Assembly (NCBI GenBank): GCA_048213135.1
Contig: PS015105.1
Span: 113,076-151,583, forward strand
Length of the DNA stretch: 38,508 nt
From: Reclinomonas americana ATCC 50394
Lineage: Eukaryota; Jakobida; Jakobea; Jakobida
Direction of reading: 5' to 3'
Each line of letters begins with the position of its first letter. Position 1 is the first letter of the stretch. The translations under genes were made by a program, and so were the position numbers. Positions 19,712 through 30,716 of this stretch are shown one piece after another. Below the pieces are notes generated by a model. The model was not told the DNA's origin. It did no database searches and was given only the letters and a program-made list of their open reading frames with translations.

Positions 19712-20243
19712 TTCTTCTTCTCTGTGTGTGAAGAGTGAGAGAGTGAGTGAGGACATTGCCACACAACACAACAATGTGCACGAGAGAAGCACGCAGTGTG
19801 CATGTGGTGCGTGATGAGTGCGCGTGTGCGTGAGAGTGACAGTGCATGCATCGTCCTCGTGTGTGTGCAAGAGTGTGGGAGGAGGCATGGTGGGTGCTCG
19901 AGGATGTCACCAAGAACAACGCGCGCGCGCCATGTCACACAACACACGCACACACGCACGCGCACAACTCTCCTCCGCGCACGAGTGTGTGTGCGTGACT
20001 CAACAAGCAATCACACACGCGCGCACACGCAGAGATGATAGAAATGCACATGAAGAGACAACTGCCAATCCAAACACCCAACACAAACACACACATGCAC
20101 ACACAAAACACACACACACACGCAGACACGCATGACACAGACACACACGCAAGACAGACGCACACTCACCGCGCAACACAACACACACGACAACACAACA
20201 ATCCATCGATCGACGATCCACCACCCCACACTTCAATCCAACC
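19712..20243. promoter_or_regulatory. Divergent promoter region of CCT8 and TSEN15, rich in CA and CG dinucleotides
   Basis: 532 bases separating two start codons. Most of it (19900-20200) is alternating purine-pyrimidine sequence such as CACACACGC and CGCGCGCG, interspersed with ACACA runs. No open frame with family support was found. Such sequence can form left-handed DNA and is slippage-prone; a regulatory role is only a guess. Confidence 0.5.
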
Positions 20244-21106
20244 ATGTCATCGCCGCTGATGCCGCTGGAGGCCTTCCTGAGCATGGAGGCACTACGCGGC
20301 GCCGCACGACTGCCACACTACTACGTCTACGCCGATTTGATCGGTCGCAAACGATGGGAAGACGTGCGCATTGCACGGACAGACGATCGCGTGGTGATGG
20401 CCGCGCGCGCGCGAGCCACGGCTGATGTTACGCTCGGTGTCGTTGTGTCTTGTCTCGTTGCGCGCTCACTCTCTCTTTATGCGCGTAGTTGCATGTGATT
20501 GTGCCGTTGGCGGCCTCGGCGACGGTTACACTGGCGTCGTTGGCGGCGACGCAGGCGCGAGCGCTGGAGGACTTTGGCGCGGCCGGAGGCACAGTGATCC
20601 AATTGGGATTGGACTCGGCGGAACCGTACTTTCCGGTGGTGCGGAAGCGCGCCAAGAAGCAGCGCAAGTGGACGGACATTAAGCGAATGGATTTGGAGGA
20701 GGAGGAAGAGGCAGAGGAGGAAGATCAAGAGGAGACGAGTGCTGCTGCTGCTGCTGCTGTGGTGGAGAAGGATGTTAGTGATCATGCGGCGCCGGTGGGT
20801 GTCGTGTTTGCGTTTGTCAGTGGCTCCTCCAGCATCAGCTATGTCGCGTATCGTGCGGGTTTTCCGGCACGGCACGATGCGCATGTCGTTGAGCAGCGGA
20901 AGAGAGTGGCGGGGGAGAGTGCGGCGGCCGGGCGTGGTCGGGCGGGGAGCAGGCAGCAGAGGCAGCGGGAGGGGAGGAGGCAGAGGGGGGTGGAGGAGGG
21001 GGTGAAGGTGGCGGAGGAAGGGGCGAAGGTGGAGGAGGCTGCGAGTGAGGAGGTGGTGATGGAGGTGGAGGCGAAGGCAGAGGTGGGGGAGACGGATGCT
21101 GTATGA
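20244..21106 (+). CDS. TSEN15: tRNA-splicing endonuclease subunit Sen15-like
   Basis: A small structural subunit of the complex that cuts introns from pre-tRNAs in the nucleus. Exons 20244-20426 and 20489-21106 (intron donor GTTACG) give 266 residues. The Sen15 fold is recognisable as YYVYADLIGRKRWEDVRI, a strand through RTDDRVVMAARAR, VIVPLAASATVTLASLAATQ (family: VVPTP...SLS) and, after an insertion, VVFAFVSGSSSISYVAYRAG, matching the last strand pair of the human protein. Two features are unusual: an insertion of about 75 residues between the last two elements, with a KRAKKQRK basic patch, a run of acidic residues and an alanine tract, and a highly charged C-terminal extension of about 85 residues (Glu/Arg/Val/Ala repeats). 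A GTAAGT donor sits directly after the stop, suggesting a 3' UTR intron ending in CAG near 21165. Confidence 0.66.
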
Positions 21107-23204
21107 TTGTAAGTTGCATGATTGTTTATGTGGAGAGGGTGGGCGGGTTGTGTGCTTGACACAGGTGTTCTACGCTTTGTGGAAGCACCTTGTTGATCGC
21201 CGACGGGATCCAGACGGCTCTTGCTGCGAGTTGTCCGTGGATGATGCTGGCGTCGAGTTTCACCCATTGGAGTTTCAGTGTGTTGCTCTCGCAGCTGGTC
21301 CAGGAGTGCGATCTGCGTCGCAAAACAACGTGTTGAAGCAGCAGGCTCTGTGCACGTTGTGTTTGCTGTCGGAGCACAACAACAGTGGCACAATTGTTGT
21401 TCTTGCTTTTGTTTTCGCTTCGAGCTGTTCCTGAAGTTTATATCGACAGTGGTGTGCACAAGGAGGTGTAGCCGATGATGATGCGAGTCCGGCCGTTCCA
21501 ACAGGCTGCCGGTGCAAAAGCCAGCAAGGATCCGGAGCCGGTTTTGTGATCAAAAGATTCGAATCGAACAAGTTGCAGTCTTCTCTGTCGACTTCCTGCA
21601 CAGTCGCTGGCCTCACATACTGTCTCTCGAGGCTGCCTCTGTCTCTGAACCGCAAGGGCCGCTCTTGCAGCAGCTCGGCCTGCAATTCGGATACCGAACC
21701 ATTTCGAATTCGGGACTTGCTTCGTTGGTCATTGCAACCGCGGTACCGGACTCCATCGCAGCGGGATTCCATCGCTGTCACGTTGCTGTGCTACGCACTA
21801 TATCTGCTGCCACCTCTGCAACACGGCGTCGTGCTTCATCGAATATTGACCAACCAATTCAGTTTTCTGTTTTCCGAATCCGTTCACCTCCATTTATTTC
21901 ACCTCCCCCACACACGCCATCACCACCACACCACCCTCTCTCCCCGCTCCTCCCCACCCCACTCCATCCATCACCAATGCCCTCCCACAGCCCCCCTCGA
22001 TATCGCAAAACAGGCCGCGATGCGTCTCGGTGACACTGCACAATCACCGGCCCCCATCACCCAATCTCCAAGGCATCAAGCAGAGCGCGCGCTCACCCTC
22101 CACAGCGCACACCACCACGCGCGTGGGCACACACACAGATATCGACAAACCGTGAGTGCCTCTTCAACCTCACACATTCCTCTCTCCCCTCTCTCAAATG
22201 CACTCATCACAGTCGTGTTGTCTCTCGCTCTCCCTCTCTCTGACTGGCTGCGCCCCCACCAGTCGTGCATTCGACAGCACACAGGCAAGCCCGCACACAA
22301 GCTGGTGAGTGACAGTGCCAGTGAGGGAGAGAGAGGCAGGCATGTCAGCTCACACTCACGCGCGCGCGCATTTGTAATGTGCACATCAATCGAAAAAATC
22401 TATTGATCTTCTGTGCGTGCATGTGCATGTGCATAAAAAAGAGAGGAAAAGCAAAGAGTGCACACAGAGAGACAGTCGCTGTGTGTGTCAGAGAGAGTGA
22501 GAGAACGTTTTTGACCCTCGCTGTTCTTTCGCGTGTTCCAATTGGCACCGTTCGCTTTTTTCTTTCCTTTTTTTTCTTCTCTTTCTTCTCGCGCGCGAAC
22601 AGCACACGCACTCCACGCTCTCTCAGGCACGAGCAGGTGTGTGTTGCGCTTCTCGTTTCCCTCTTCCTGCGTGGTTCATGCCGTCGTGTACGAAAACACC
22701 TGTTTCATTCTCGCACACTCGCACACTCGCACATCTCTCTCTTCTCTCACCCACTCATGCATTGTTCCTGTGTCTCCTTTGCGTGTGCGTGCTCGTGTGT
22801 GCGCGCGTGTGTGTGTCTGCGTTCGTCGCACGTGGGGCATGCCGCGCCTCCCGCACAAAAAATTTCGTGCATCAGTGTGCAAGTCCACAACAAGCCGTGT
22901 GTTCGATTTTGTGTGTCTCTCTCTGTCGCGGTGCTCCATTGTGCACCCCCGTGTGTCGTTGTCGTTGGCCCTCATGCACTTGATCACCACCATGAGAGAT
23001 ACAGAAATTTTTCCCTTTTTTCTTTTCGTGATCCCCTTTCACTCACGCTGTCGCGTTTTTCGCTAATTGCTGTTGTTGCTGACGTGGTCGCATCTCGCTC
23101 TCCCTCTCTTCTCCCTCCTTCAGGCTTCCAACCCAACTTCGTGTCGTCGCGCACGCGCACAGCACACGCAAGAAAGCACACCGTTACCGTGATCGATTCG
23201 TACG
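21107..23204. other. Long stretch without a recognisable gene
   Basis: About 2.1 kb, several times longer than other intergenic spaces here. 21107-21500 includes the probable TSEN15 3' UTR intron. 21500-21900 is moderate in composition with repeated TTCGAAT/GAATTCG words and ORFs on both strands of up to about 280 codons, none with a family motif. 21900-22080 is C-rich, and 22080-23200 is CT/CA/GT-rich low complexity with long pyrimidine runs (for example 22550-22595). It could be the 5' region of the LRR gene, hold a non-coding RNA, or hide a fast-evolving small gene. Confidence 0.5.
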
Positions 23205-25177
23205 ATGCACAAGCCGGGAGGCAGTGCCGCCTCGCCGGTGCGACCAGGTAACGTGTTTATGAGTTGGTGCTGTATCTGTCTATCTTTGCCTCTCCCTGTC
23301 TCTGTCTGTGTGTGTCTCTGTCGTCGTTTATTGCATGCTGGGCGTGAGGAAATGTGCTGCATCTTGTGGTTGCCTTCTGAGTTGGTGTCTTTTCGCAAAC
23401 TTGTTTGCCGCGACGGTGTAACTTCTCGCACTCTGGTTGCCGGTGACACTGGGCGTGGATGCCACTCATGTGCTCATTGTGTGCCTCTGCGGTGTGTTTC
23501 ACGCAGGCAATGTCGGCTCGCGGAGTGATACTTCCGCTTCGGGCCAGGTTTGTCTTGTTGATTATCCTGGTTGCCAAGTGTGCTTGTTTCCGGTCTCATC
23601 GATGCACATGCACGCGCAGGCAAGAGCGCCACAGTCGCGTTTGTTTTCGACCTACGGCCTGGACCAGACGTCCTCTGCCTCCGCCTCGCCACCACCAGCT
23701 GGTGAAGGTGTGTTTATTTGTACAAAGTTGTGCAAGTGCGGGAGACATTGCTCCTCTGCGACCTCACTCTTCCTTTTGTCACCGCAGTACGACGCCGCCC
23801 TGCCCCAGTACCCACGCAGTTGCGTCTGCAGTTTCCTTGTATGTGTGTGTGTGCGTCTTTGTTTTCTCCTCGCTCATTTTTGCAACGGTCACACCCGCAG
23901 TCTTGGTGAGCTGCGCAGCGGCCGCGCAAAACGGCCACTTGGTGTTTGCGTCCGCCCCTCATCGCCTCTCTCTTTTCTTCTTATGCAACAGGTCACGTGT
24001 CGTATGCAGCCGCCGGTGCCGGCCGCAGCGACTCCACTCACGGTATGTTCGCCTCGTTCGCATTTGTGTTTGCACCTTGTGTACTTTTTCTTAACCAATC
24101 GCCACCGGAGCAGCCTCTTCGCCGCCATCGCCGCATGGCGCCTCGGCCGCCGCTCTCGGCCTCGACTCCACGGTGGCATTGACCCCGTCACCCGCCAATA
24201 ACAAGATCACCGCCGCAGTTGCGTTTGCGGCGAATATCGAGTGCCTGCACACGGGTGCATGCGTCCTTTCACATGCCCTCACTCACTTGCTACTACTTGC
24301 CATGTGTCGCAGTTTCGCAGTGCGTATTTATCGGCATGCGGGCGCCAGCGGTTGGATCCCTCGCCCGAGTTGATGAAGGGCATTCGCAACGCGATGAAGA
24401 CGCACGTGCCGCTGGTGCGCCTGTCGATTTGCCACTCGTCGCTGTCGGATGAGCACATTTTTGCGCTGGTCTCGGCGCTGCGCACGGACTCGTGCATCAA
24501 CGAGGTGCTGCTCAACCATGACAGCATTTCGGACCAGGTGCGTGTGTGTGTGTGCGTGTGTGATTCGTATGACTTGTGCAGTGATTTTCGCGTGACTGAC
24601 CTTTGCGTGCAGGGCGCGTCCATGATTGCCGAGATGCTATCGCATCGACCGAGCATTCAGAGCGTGGAGCTCTTTGGCAACTGTCTGAGTTGCGCTTCAC
24701 AACTCCACAGCCACGTATGTTTTCGTTTTGAGCACCATCCTCACACACATTGTCGTGTGCCGCAGCCGATGTGTGTTGCCGCGATTTTGCCGACATGTTG
24801 GCGACGAATCGCACTCTGAGACGCCTGAAGCTGGGCGACAATTCAATCGGGCCCAATGGTGCCGCGCTGCTGAGCGACGGCCTCTCGCAGAACCGCACGC
24901 TGACACAGCTGCATCTCGGTGGCAACAAGATCCGTGTCGAGGGTCTTGATCACATTGGTGTGTGTTTTCACGCACTTGCTTGTTTTTTGGATGTCGTGGT
25001 CTCATTTCCATGGCATCGCAGCCACCGCTTTGCGCGGCAACAATGTGCTCACGTCGCTCGGTCTGCGCGACAATGATGTGGGGCCGGAGGGCATGCGCAG
25101 CCTGGCTGAGACGCTGAAAGATCGCGGGTGTGCGCTCTCCGATATTCAACTAAAGGGCAACAACATTGCCGCCGATG
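23205..25177 (+). CDS. Leucine-rich-repeat protein, RNase-inhibitor type, 3' end in gap
   Basis: The first exon (23205-23247) encodes MHKPGGSAASPVRP. Several short exons then code for a Ser/Pro/Ala-rich, probably disordered N-terminus, which includes a donor GTTGCG at 23819. From about 24190 it is folded: ANNKITAAVAFAANIECLH, ELMKGIRNAMKTHVPLVRLS, LSDEHIFALVSALRTDSCIN, GASMIAEMLSHRPSIQSVEL, FADMLATNRTLRRLKLGDNS, GAALLSDGLSQNRTLTQLHL, GNNVLTSLGLRDNDVGPEGM, and LSDIQLKGNNIAADG. These are 28-residue LRRs with the NxxGxxGA pattern of ribonuclease-inhibitor/NLR-type repeats. No NTPase domain is seen upstream. The last visible exon ends 25177 in phase 1 and the gene enters gap 3. Whether it continues into the Q-rich gene at 26403 cannot be told. 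Partner unknown. Confidence 0.8.
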
Positions 25178-25239
25178 GTGAGCGTGGTCGTGTGCAGGTG
25201 TCGCTTTCATTCTGCTCTTCTTTCTCTCTCCAGTCACCT

Positions 25240-25392
25240 CTTCCCCCTTCGCTCCTTCTCCCTTGTCCCTCTTGTCCCTCCCCCTCTCCCTTCTCCCTTC
25301 TCCCTTCTCCCTTCCTCCTTCCCCCCTTCCCCATTCCTCCTTCCTCCTTCCCCCTTCCCCCTTCCCCATTCCTCCTTCCTCCTTCCCCCTTC
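25240..25392. repeat. CT-rich low-complexity tract beside gap 3
   Basis: Homopyrimidine sequence built from CCTTCCCC, CCATTCCTCCTT and CCCTTCTCC-like words repeated irregularly. It lies in the intron after 25177 and abuts gap 3. Confidence 0.85.
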
Positions 25393-26346
25393 NNNNNNNN
25401 NNNNNNNNNNNNNNNNNNNNNNNNNNNNNNNNNNNNNNNNNNNNNNNNNNNNNNNNNNNNNNNNNNNNNNNNNNNNNNNNNNNNNNNNNNNNNNNNNNNN
25501 NNNNNNNNNNNNNNNNNNNNNNNNNNNNNNNNNNNNNNNNNNNNNNNNNNNNNNNNNNNNNNNNNNNNNNNNNNNNNNNNNNNNNNNNNNNNNNNNNNNN
25601 NNNNNNNNNNNNNNNNNNNNNNNNNNNNNNNNNNNNNNNNNNNNNNNNNNNNNNNNNNNNNNNNNNNNNNNNNNNNNNNNNNNNNNNNNNNNNNNNNNNN
25701 NNNNNNNNNNNNNNNNNNNNNNNNNNNNNNNNNNNNNNNNNNNNNNNNNNNNNNNNNNNNNNNNNNNNNNNNNNNNNNNNNNNNNNNNNNNNNNNNNNNN
25801 NNNNNNNNNNNNNNNNNNNNNNNNNNNNNNNNNNNNNNNNNNNNNNNNNNNNNNNNNNNNNNNNNNNNNNNNNNNNNNNNNNNNNNNNNNNNNNNNNNNN
25901 NNNNNNNNNNNNNNNNNNNNNNNNNNNNNNNNNNNNNNNNNNNNNNNNNNNNNNNNNNNNNNNNNNNNNNNNNNNNNNNNNNNNNNNNNNNNNNNNNNNN
26001 NNNNNNNNNNNNNNNNNNNNNNNNNNNNNNNNNNNNNNNNNNNNNNNNNNNNNNNNNNNNNNNNNNNNNNNNNNNNNNNNNNNNNNNNNNNNNNNNNNNN
26101 NNNNNNNNNNNNNNNNNNNNNNNNNNNNNNNNNNNNNNNNNNNNNNNNNNNNNNNNNNNNNNNNNNNNNNNNNNNNNNNNNNNNNNNNNNNNNNNNNNNN
26201 NNNNNNNNNNNNNNNNNNNNNNNNNNNNNNNNNNNNNNNNNNNNNNNNNNNNNNNNNNNNNNNNNNNNNNNNNNNNNNNNNNNNNNNNNNNNNNNNNNNN
26301 NNNNNNNNNNNNNNNNNNNNNNNNNNNNNNNNNNNNNNNNNNNNNN
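25393..26346. other. Assembly gap 3 (954 N)
   Basis: Unknown bases between the LRR gene and the Q-rich gene. It must hold the remaining LRR exons and the 5' end of the next gene, or internal exons if the two are one gene. Confidence 0.99.
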
Positions 26347-26402
26347 TTTTACTTCACCCCACGTGTCAGCTTTCATTACTCCTGTTGACCATCTCCACGC
26401 AG

Positions 26403-28561
26403 CATGCCACTCTTCGACCCGAACGCCACGTTTGCCAGCTCCACTGCCACCTCGCCGAGTGCGACACCACGTGGCAGTCAGAGCAGCACACCCGCCATTC
26501 CCGAGTGCGACTACACCGACAGTGGCAACTCGGCCGTCAACGCCGATGGCTATCCCACCTCTGGCAGCTCGTCCGGCCGCTTCTCGCCCGTCGACCCCTA
26601 CCTTGGTGGCCTGGGCACAGCCAGTGGCGGCATCGGTGCCATGGGAACGGCGCTCGCGGACGACGGACTGCGTGGATCGTCGTCGGCGTTTGGCGGCAGT
26701 GGCCTGCTGCCGGGCAACAGCAATGGCTCGTACGGCAACATGGCGACGGGCAACGGCAGCGGCGGCATTGTGGCAGGATTCCCGGGTTCGTCGGGTATCG
26801 GTGGCCTCAACGGCCGCTTCCCCGACTGGTTCCAGTCTCCGGAGGCCTCGTTGGAGACGGTCGACGTGGTGATGCTGGATGCCACCCTGACGCACCTGTT
26901 TTCGAATCAAATGCTGCGTGCGGAGAACCCCAAGTTCCCCGGCTCGTTCTTCATAGGCAATGTGATGAACACGCTGCGAAAACATCTGCCGCTGCTCGAC
27001 ATTAGTTTGCAGCAAGTTGCGTTTTGCACAGAAGAAGATGAGCTCTTGCTGTCTTATACTGACGCTCGCCCTTCCTCTTCTCCAGCTGGCGCGCTTTGCG
27101 TACGAGAGCCCCAAGTACCACGTGCATCTGTCGGCCGAACTGGTCAAGACACAAATCAAGTACGTGGGCAAGCAGCATCGCGGTGCCTTTGCGCCGCACA
27201 TGTCCATGCCTCCGGGCGGCATGCCGTCTGCGGGAGCTGGTACCATTGGCCAGCAACAACAACAACAGCAGCAGCAGCAGCAACAAATGCCAGGTGGTGC
27301 CGGCCGTGCTGGTGCTGGTGGCATGATGCGTGCGCCCGGCGGATTTGCTGCTGCTCCCGGCAGCAGCAACGGCTCCGGACGCGGTCTGCAGCCGCCCTCT
27401 GCGGTCGAGGAGTTCCGGCCTCGGCAAGTGACTGGCGCACCGGTGTGTTTGTGTTCTTTGTCATTCGCTTGTGCATCCGTGCCTGACGAGTGTCGTGGCA
27501 GTCGTATGCGCAGTACGCGAGTGGAATGATGCCGTACGCCACGTCTGCCTATCAGATGCAGCAGCAGCAGCAACCTGCTGCACATGCGCATGGGCATCAC
27601 TATGCGCCCAACGGTCGCATGGATGCACCGTATTATGGTGGCCCGAGTGCCGGCAGCATGCGTTACGGGCCACCGATGCAGCAGCAGCACCAAGGACGTG
27701 GTGCGCCGCGTGCCGCCGCCGACTACATTCCACAGCAGTTCCAACACGACTTGCCACCCGGCTACGGAATGATGGGTGGCAATGGCGGTGGTGGTGGCGC
27801 GTCGGCCGCACCGTACTATGCACCGGCGTCGCATGATGGTGCGAAGTACTGTGTAGTGCTTCCTTCTCTATTTCGCTGTCTGCTCACCGTGTTGGTTGCA
27901 GCGTCGTCGTATGGGACACATGCGTATGGTCGTCATGGAAGTGGTGAGTACCAGGTGCCCAGCGGCACCTGGTCGAACGGACCCTCAGCGCTTCCATTCT
28001 CGGTGCCGCAACCGCAGTCGTCCGCATTTGCGCCGTCACCGGTTCGTTTTCCCGGCTCTGGTCTCACTTTCGTTCTCTCCTTGGTGGTCGATTTGTTGAC
28101 CACCGGTTTCCGTTGTGCACAGTCGTCGGACGCACTGTCGCCGTGGGGCACGCCAGCACCACTGCAGGAGTACGCCAGTTGGACAGGCGGCAGCGGCCCA
28201 AGCGGGCGTGAGTCCTCAGGTGAAAACCCTCATCTGCTGCTCTCGGCCCGCTCGGTTGGCGCAGCGGTCGCGGGTGGATCGTCGGCGGCGTCGTCGGCAG
28301 TCTCCTCCGCCACCTCCACACCCTTCAGCTCCTTTGGCTCCACTCTCTATTCGTTCCCGCCAGGTTTGCGTTTCCCTCCCCGTTTCCGATTTTCATGGAT
28401 CGCCAACTGACTTGTATTCTCCCGCAGTTTCCGAGAGCGGCGGCAATGGAGGCGGCAGCACCAATGGACACGGTGCGAGTGGATCGGCAACAACAGCCGC
28501 CGCCAGCAGCGGCGCTCCTCCCGATCTCATGGACATGCTCCGCTTCATTGATCATCAGTGA
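26403..28561 (+). CDS. Gln/Gly/Pro/Ser-rich protein with one folded block, unknown function, 5' end in gap
   Basis: A 3' splice site (CCACGCAG) ends at 26402, so the first visible exon (26403-27015) probably follows an upstream exon lost in gap 3, although MPLFDPNATF could be the start. Exons continue at 27086-27442, from 27502, and in several short pieces to the stop at 28559-28561. Most of the chain is disordered: SPSATPRGSQS, GGSGLLPGNSNG, a run of 12 glutamines near 27254-27290, HGHHYAPNGRM and ending DLMDMLRFIDHQ. One block looks folded and conserved: WFQSPEASLETVDVVMLDAT, LTHLFSNQMLRAENPKF, FIGNVMNTLRKHLPLLDI, SLQQLARFAYESPKYHVHLS. I do not recognise it. Composition resembles transcription co-regulators or RNA-granule proteins, but that is only an impression. 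Confidence 0.75.
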
Positions 28562-29158
28562 CCGGTCGCGATCCCGGACCACGTCCATCTGTTATCTCTT
28601 ATCTCAATCTTATTCGTTGGCTGCCAACTGGCCAGCCATACTCTTCAAATCAAATCCTCCACCTCCCACTGTGAAATGAAGCACTGCTGGTGTGTTTACG
28701 AGGTCGCCGGGTTTCGTCGGTTGACAGGTTTTCGTTCATCACATTTTGTGTGTGGTTCGTGCACGAGCTTGACCAGCCAACTCCCGTTTCCACACTCCCC
28801 AACCGACAACTCTTCCTGTCGCTCTCTACTCTCTCATTGCACACTCTGCGTGTGTGTGTGTGTCTCTGTCATGAGTGTTCGCTTTGCTCTCGTGACATCA
28901 TGTTAAAATGTTCTTTGAGGAACCACACATGCTCTTGCTTTGCTCTGCTCTGCTCTGCTCTTAATCGCTCTCTTGCGTCACGTGTGGATGGCGTGAGTGG
29001 CGTGCGCGTGTGTGTGTACATTTCGCGCTCTTTCAAACCCCGTGACATGGCCACTCTCTCTCGTGTTCCTCATGAAGACCACTCACTCTCTACGATGTGT
29101 GTGTGTGTGCGCGCGCAGTGTGTGTGTGTGACTTTGGTTATTCTTCTTCTTCATCACA
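28562..29158. other. Intergenic region before the PP2C gene
   Basis: About 600 bases with GT runs (28847-28862, 29096-29130), four tandem TGCTC units at 28939-28960 and pyrimidine-rich stretches. No supported gene. It should hold the 3' UTR of the Q-rich gene and the PP2C promoter. Confidence 0.5.
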
Positions 29159-30451
29159 ATGAGGCTTCGAGCGGGAATGCATGGTGCCCAGGTAAGCCTT
29201 GCGCGCGCTCTCTCTCTCTTCCCTCTCTCTCTCTTCAGTGAATGAAACTGGTGTGTGTCTGTGCGTGTGTGACAGGGCTGGCGACCGACCATGGAAGACG
29301 AGGAGATTTGCGAGTTGGAGCTCAACAGGGCCTTCAACCTGTCGGGCTTTCCGGAGCCACACGCCTTTTTCGCCGTTCTCGATGGTCACTGTGGCAACAT
29401 GGTGCGTGTGTCATGTCTCCACGTGTGTGTGTCTGTGTGTCCACTTCACCGTCTGACAAGATGACGACAGACCTCGAGGTACGCCCGCGATCACCTGGCG
29501 AAGAATGTGGCCAGCCACCCGTTCTTTGGCAGTTGTGTGCTCTTGCTGCTGCTCCTGATAATGATGATCTCGGTGGTGATGCTCACCCCACTTTCCGTGT
29601 GACGCACAGTCGACGCCCGACAGGCGTTCATCAGCGGGTTCCAGAAGACCGACGAGGAGCTGCGTGCAGTGGAGGAGACCGAGTCGGGTTCCACCTGCTG
29701 CAGCGTGCTCATTCGGTGCGGTGATCGCGCAGCTGGTCGTTTTCGATTCTCGTCCGCGCTCACGTCTGCTTTTGTGCGGCAGTGGCGATGAGGTGTTTTG
29801 CGCCAACTTGGGCGACAGCCGTGCCGTGCTGTGCGAGGATGGCTCGGCTGTGGCGCTGAGCGTCGATCACAAGCCGGACGAGTTGCGTCGTATATCTCCA
29901 CGCTCCGTTGGCGTCCACAGCTGGCTCATATTCTTGTGTGTGTGCGGCAGTTCGTCGGAGAAGAGGCGCATTGAGGACCTCGGCGGTTTCGTGGAGATGG
30001 GCCGTGTGAACGGCATCCTCGCCGTGAGGTGTGCCACCCCGCCATGTGTACACAATTGTATGGTGTGTCATGGATTCACTCACTGTGTTGCTGGCTAGCC
30101 GTGCGTTTGGCGACTTTGAGTACAAGCAGAATGGCAAGATGATGGTCGAGTGCACACCCGAGGTGGAGAGCCGCACCCTCGGCCCGTACTCCGAGTTCAT
30201 CATCATTGCCTGCGACGGGTGTGTAGCAGTACTTTGTCTGTGTACTGTCTGTAGCTCGGCACTCAAACAATTCGCTGGACAGATTGTGGGACGTGATGTC
30301 GAACAGCGAGGCTGTCGGACGCGTCAGCGACAAGCTGAAGGAGGGACTGGAGCTGAACGACATTGCCGAGTGGCTGTGCAAGGAGGCCATCAAGATGGGA
30401 AGCACCGACAATGTGTCAGCCATCATTATTGTGCTCGACCACAGCGCCTGA
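29159..30451 (+). CDS. PP2C-type serine/threonine phosphatase (PPM family)
   Basis: A metal-dependent phosphatase. Eight exons (29159-29191, 29276-29401, 29471-29531, 29610-29715, 29783-29881, 29951-30028, 30099-30218, 30283-30451) give 263 residues, the size of a minimal catalytic domain. All metal ligands and signatures are present: [93 protein letters not shown] and [14 protein letters not shown]. The start ATG at 29159 was chosen because [11 protein letters not shown] joins directly to GWRPTMED; an upstream exon cannot be excluded. No transmembrane or targeting segment, so cytosolic or nuclear action is expected. Active enzyme very likely; substrate unknown. Confidence 0.93.
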
Positions 30452-30716
30452 GCTGTTGATGATCGGCTCGGCTGTTGTTTGTCTCTTCCGCTCTGGCTTC
30501 TCTTTCGTTATCCCCCCACGCACACACACTAATCACACACATACACACCCACCCACATGTCGCTTTCCCACGGCTTCTTTCTGTTCTCCTCCTACTCGTC
30601 CGCCGCCAGCAAGCACAGTTATCATGGTGGTTGGAGGGGAGGGAGAAATGAACTGTTGCGACTTGCAGCATGGGTGTTTGTATTTTTTACTGTTCTCTTG
30701 AGAAGCGTGCGAGATG
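30452..30716. other. Intergenic space between convergent PP2C and aspartyl protease genes
   Basis: 265 bases holding both 3' UTRs, with an ACACAC-rich piece at 30520-30556. No gene seen. Confidence 0.5.

Noticed and set aside
19900-20200. CACACA-rich stretch considered as a CRISPR-like or telomere-like array
   Set aside because: There is no constant repeat-spacer pattern and no telomere unit; it is dinucleotide microsatellite sequence.
21540-21570. A TTCGAATC word similar to a tRNA T loop
   Set aside because: No acceptor, D or anticodon arm can be formed around it.
21275-21781. A 168-codon minus-strand frame in the long spacer
   Set aside because: No domain, odd composition (many Cys, Arg and Thr) and an overlapping equally long plus-strand frame. 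Could not be supported as a gene.
25234-27834. An 866-codon open frame on the minus strand
   Set aside because: It runs through 954 unknown bases and is the antisense shadow of the Q-rich gene and of a CT tract. No family motif.
24190-28561. The LRR gene and the Q-rich gene as a single gene
   Set aside because: Possible, but the last exon before gap 3 ends in phase 1 and the first after it needs two bases, so at least one unseen exon would be required. Kept separate for lack of evidence.
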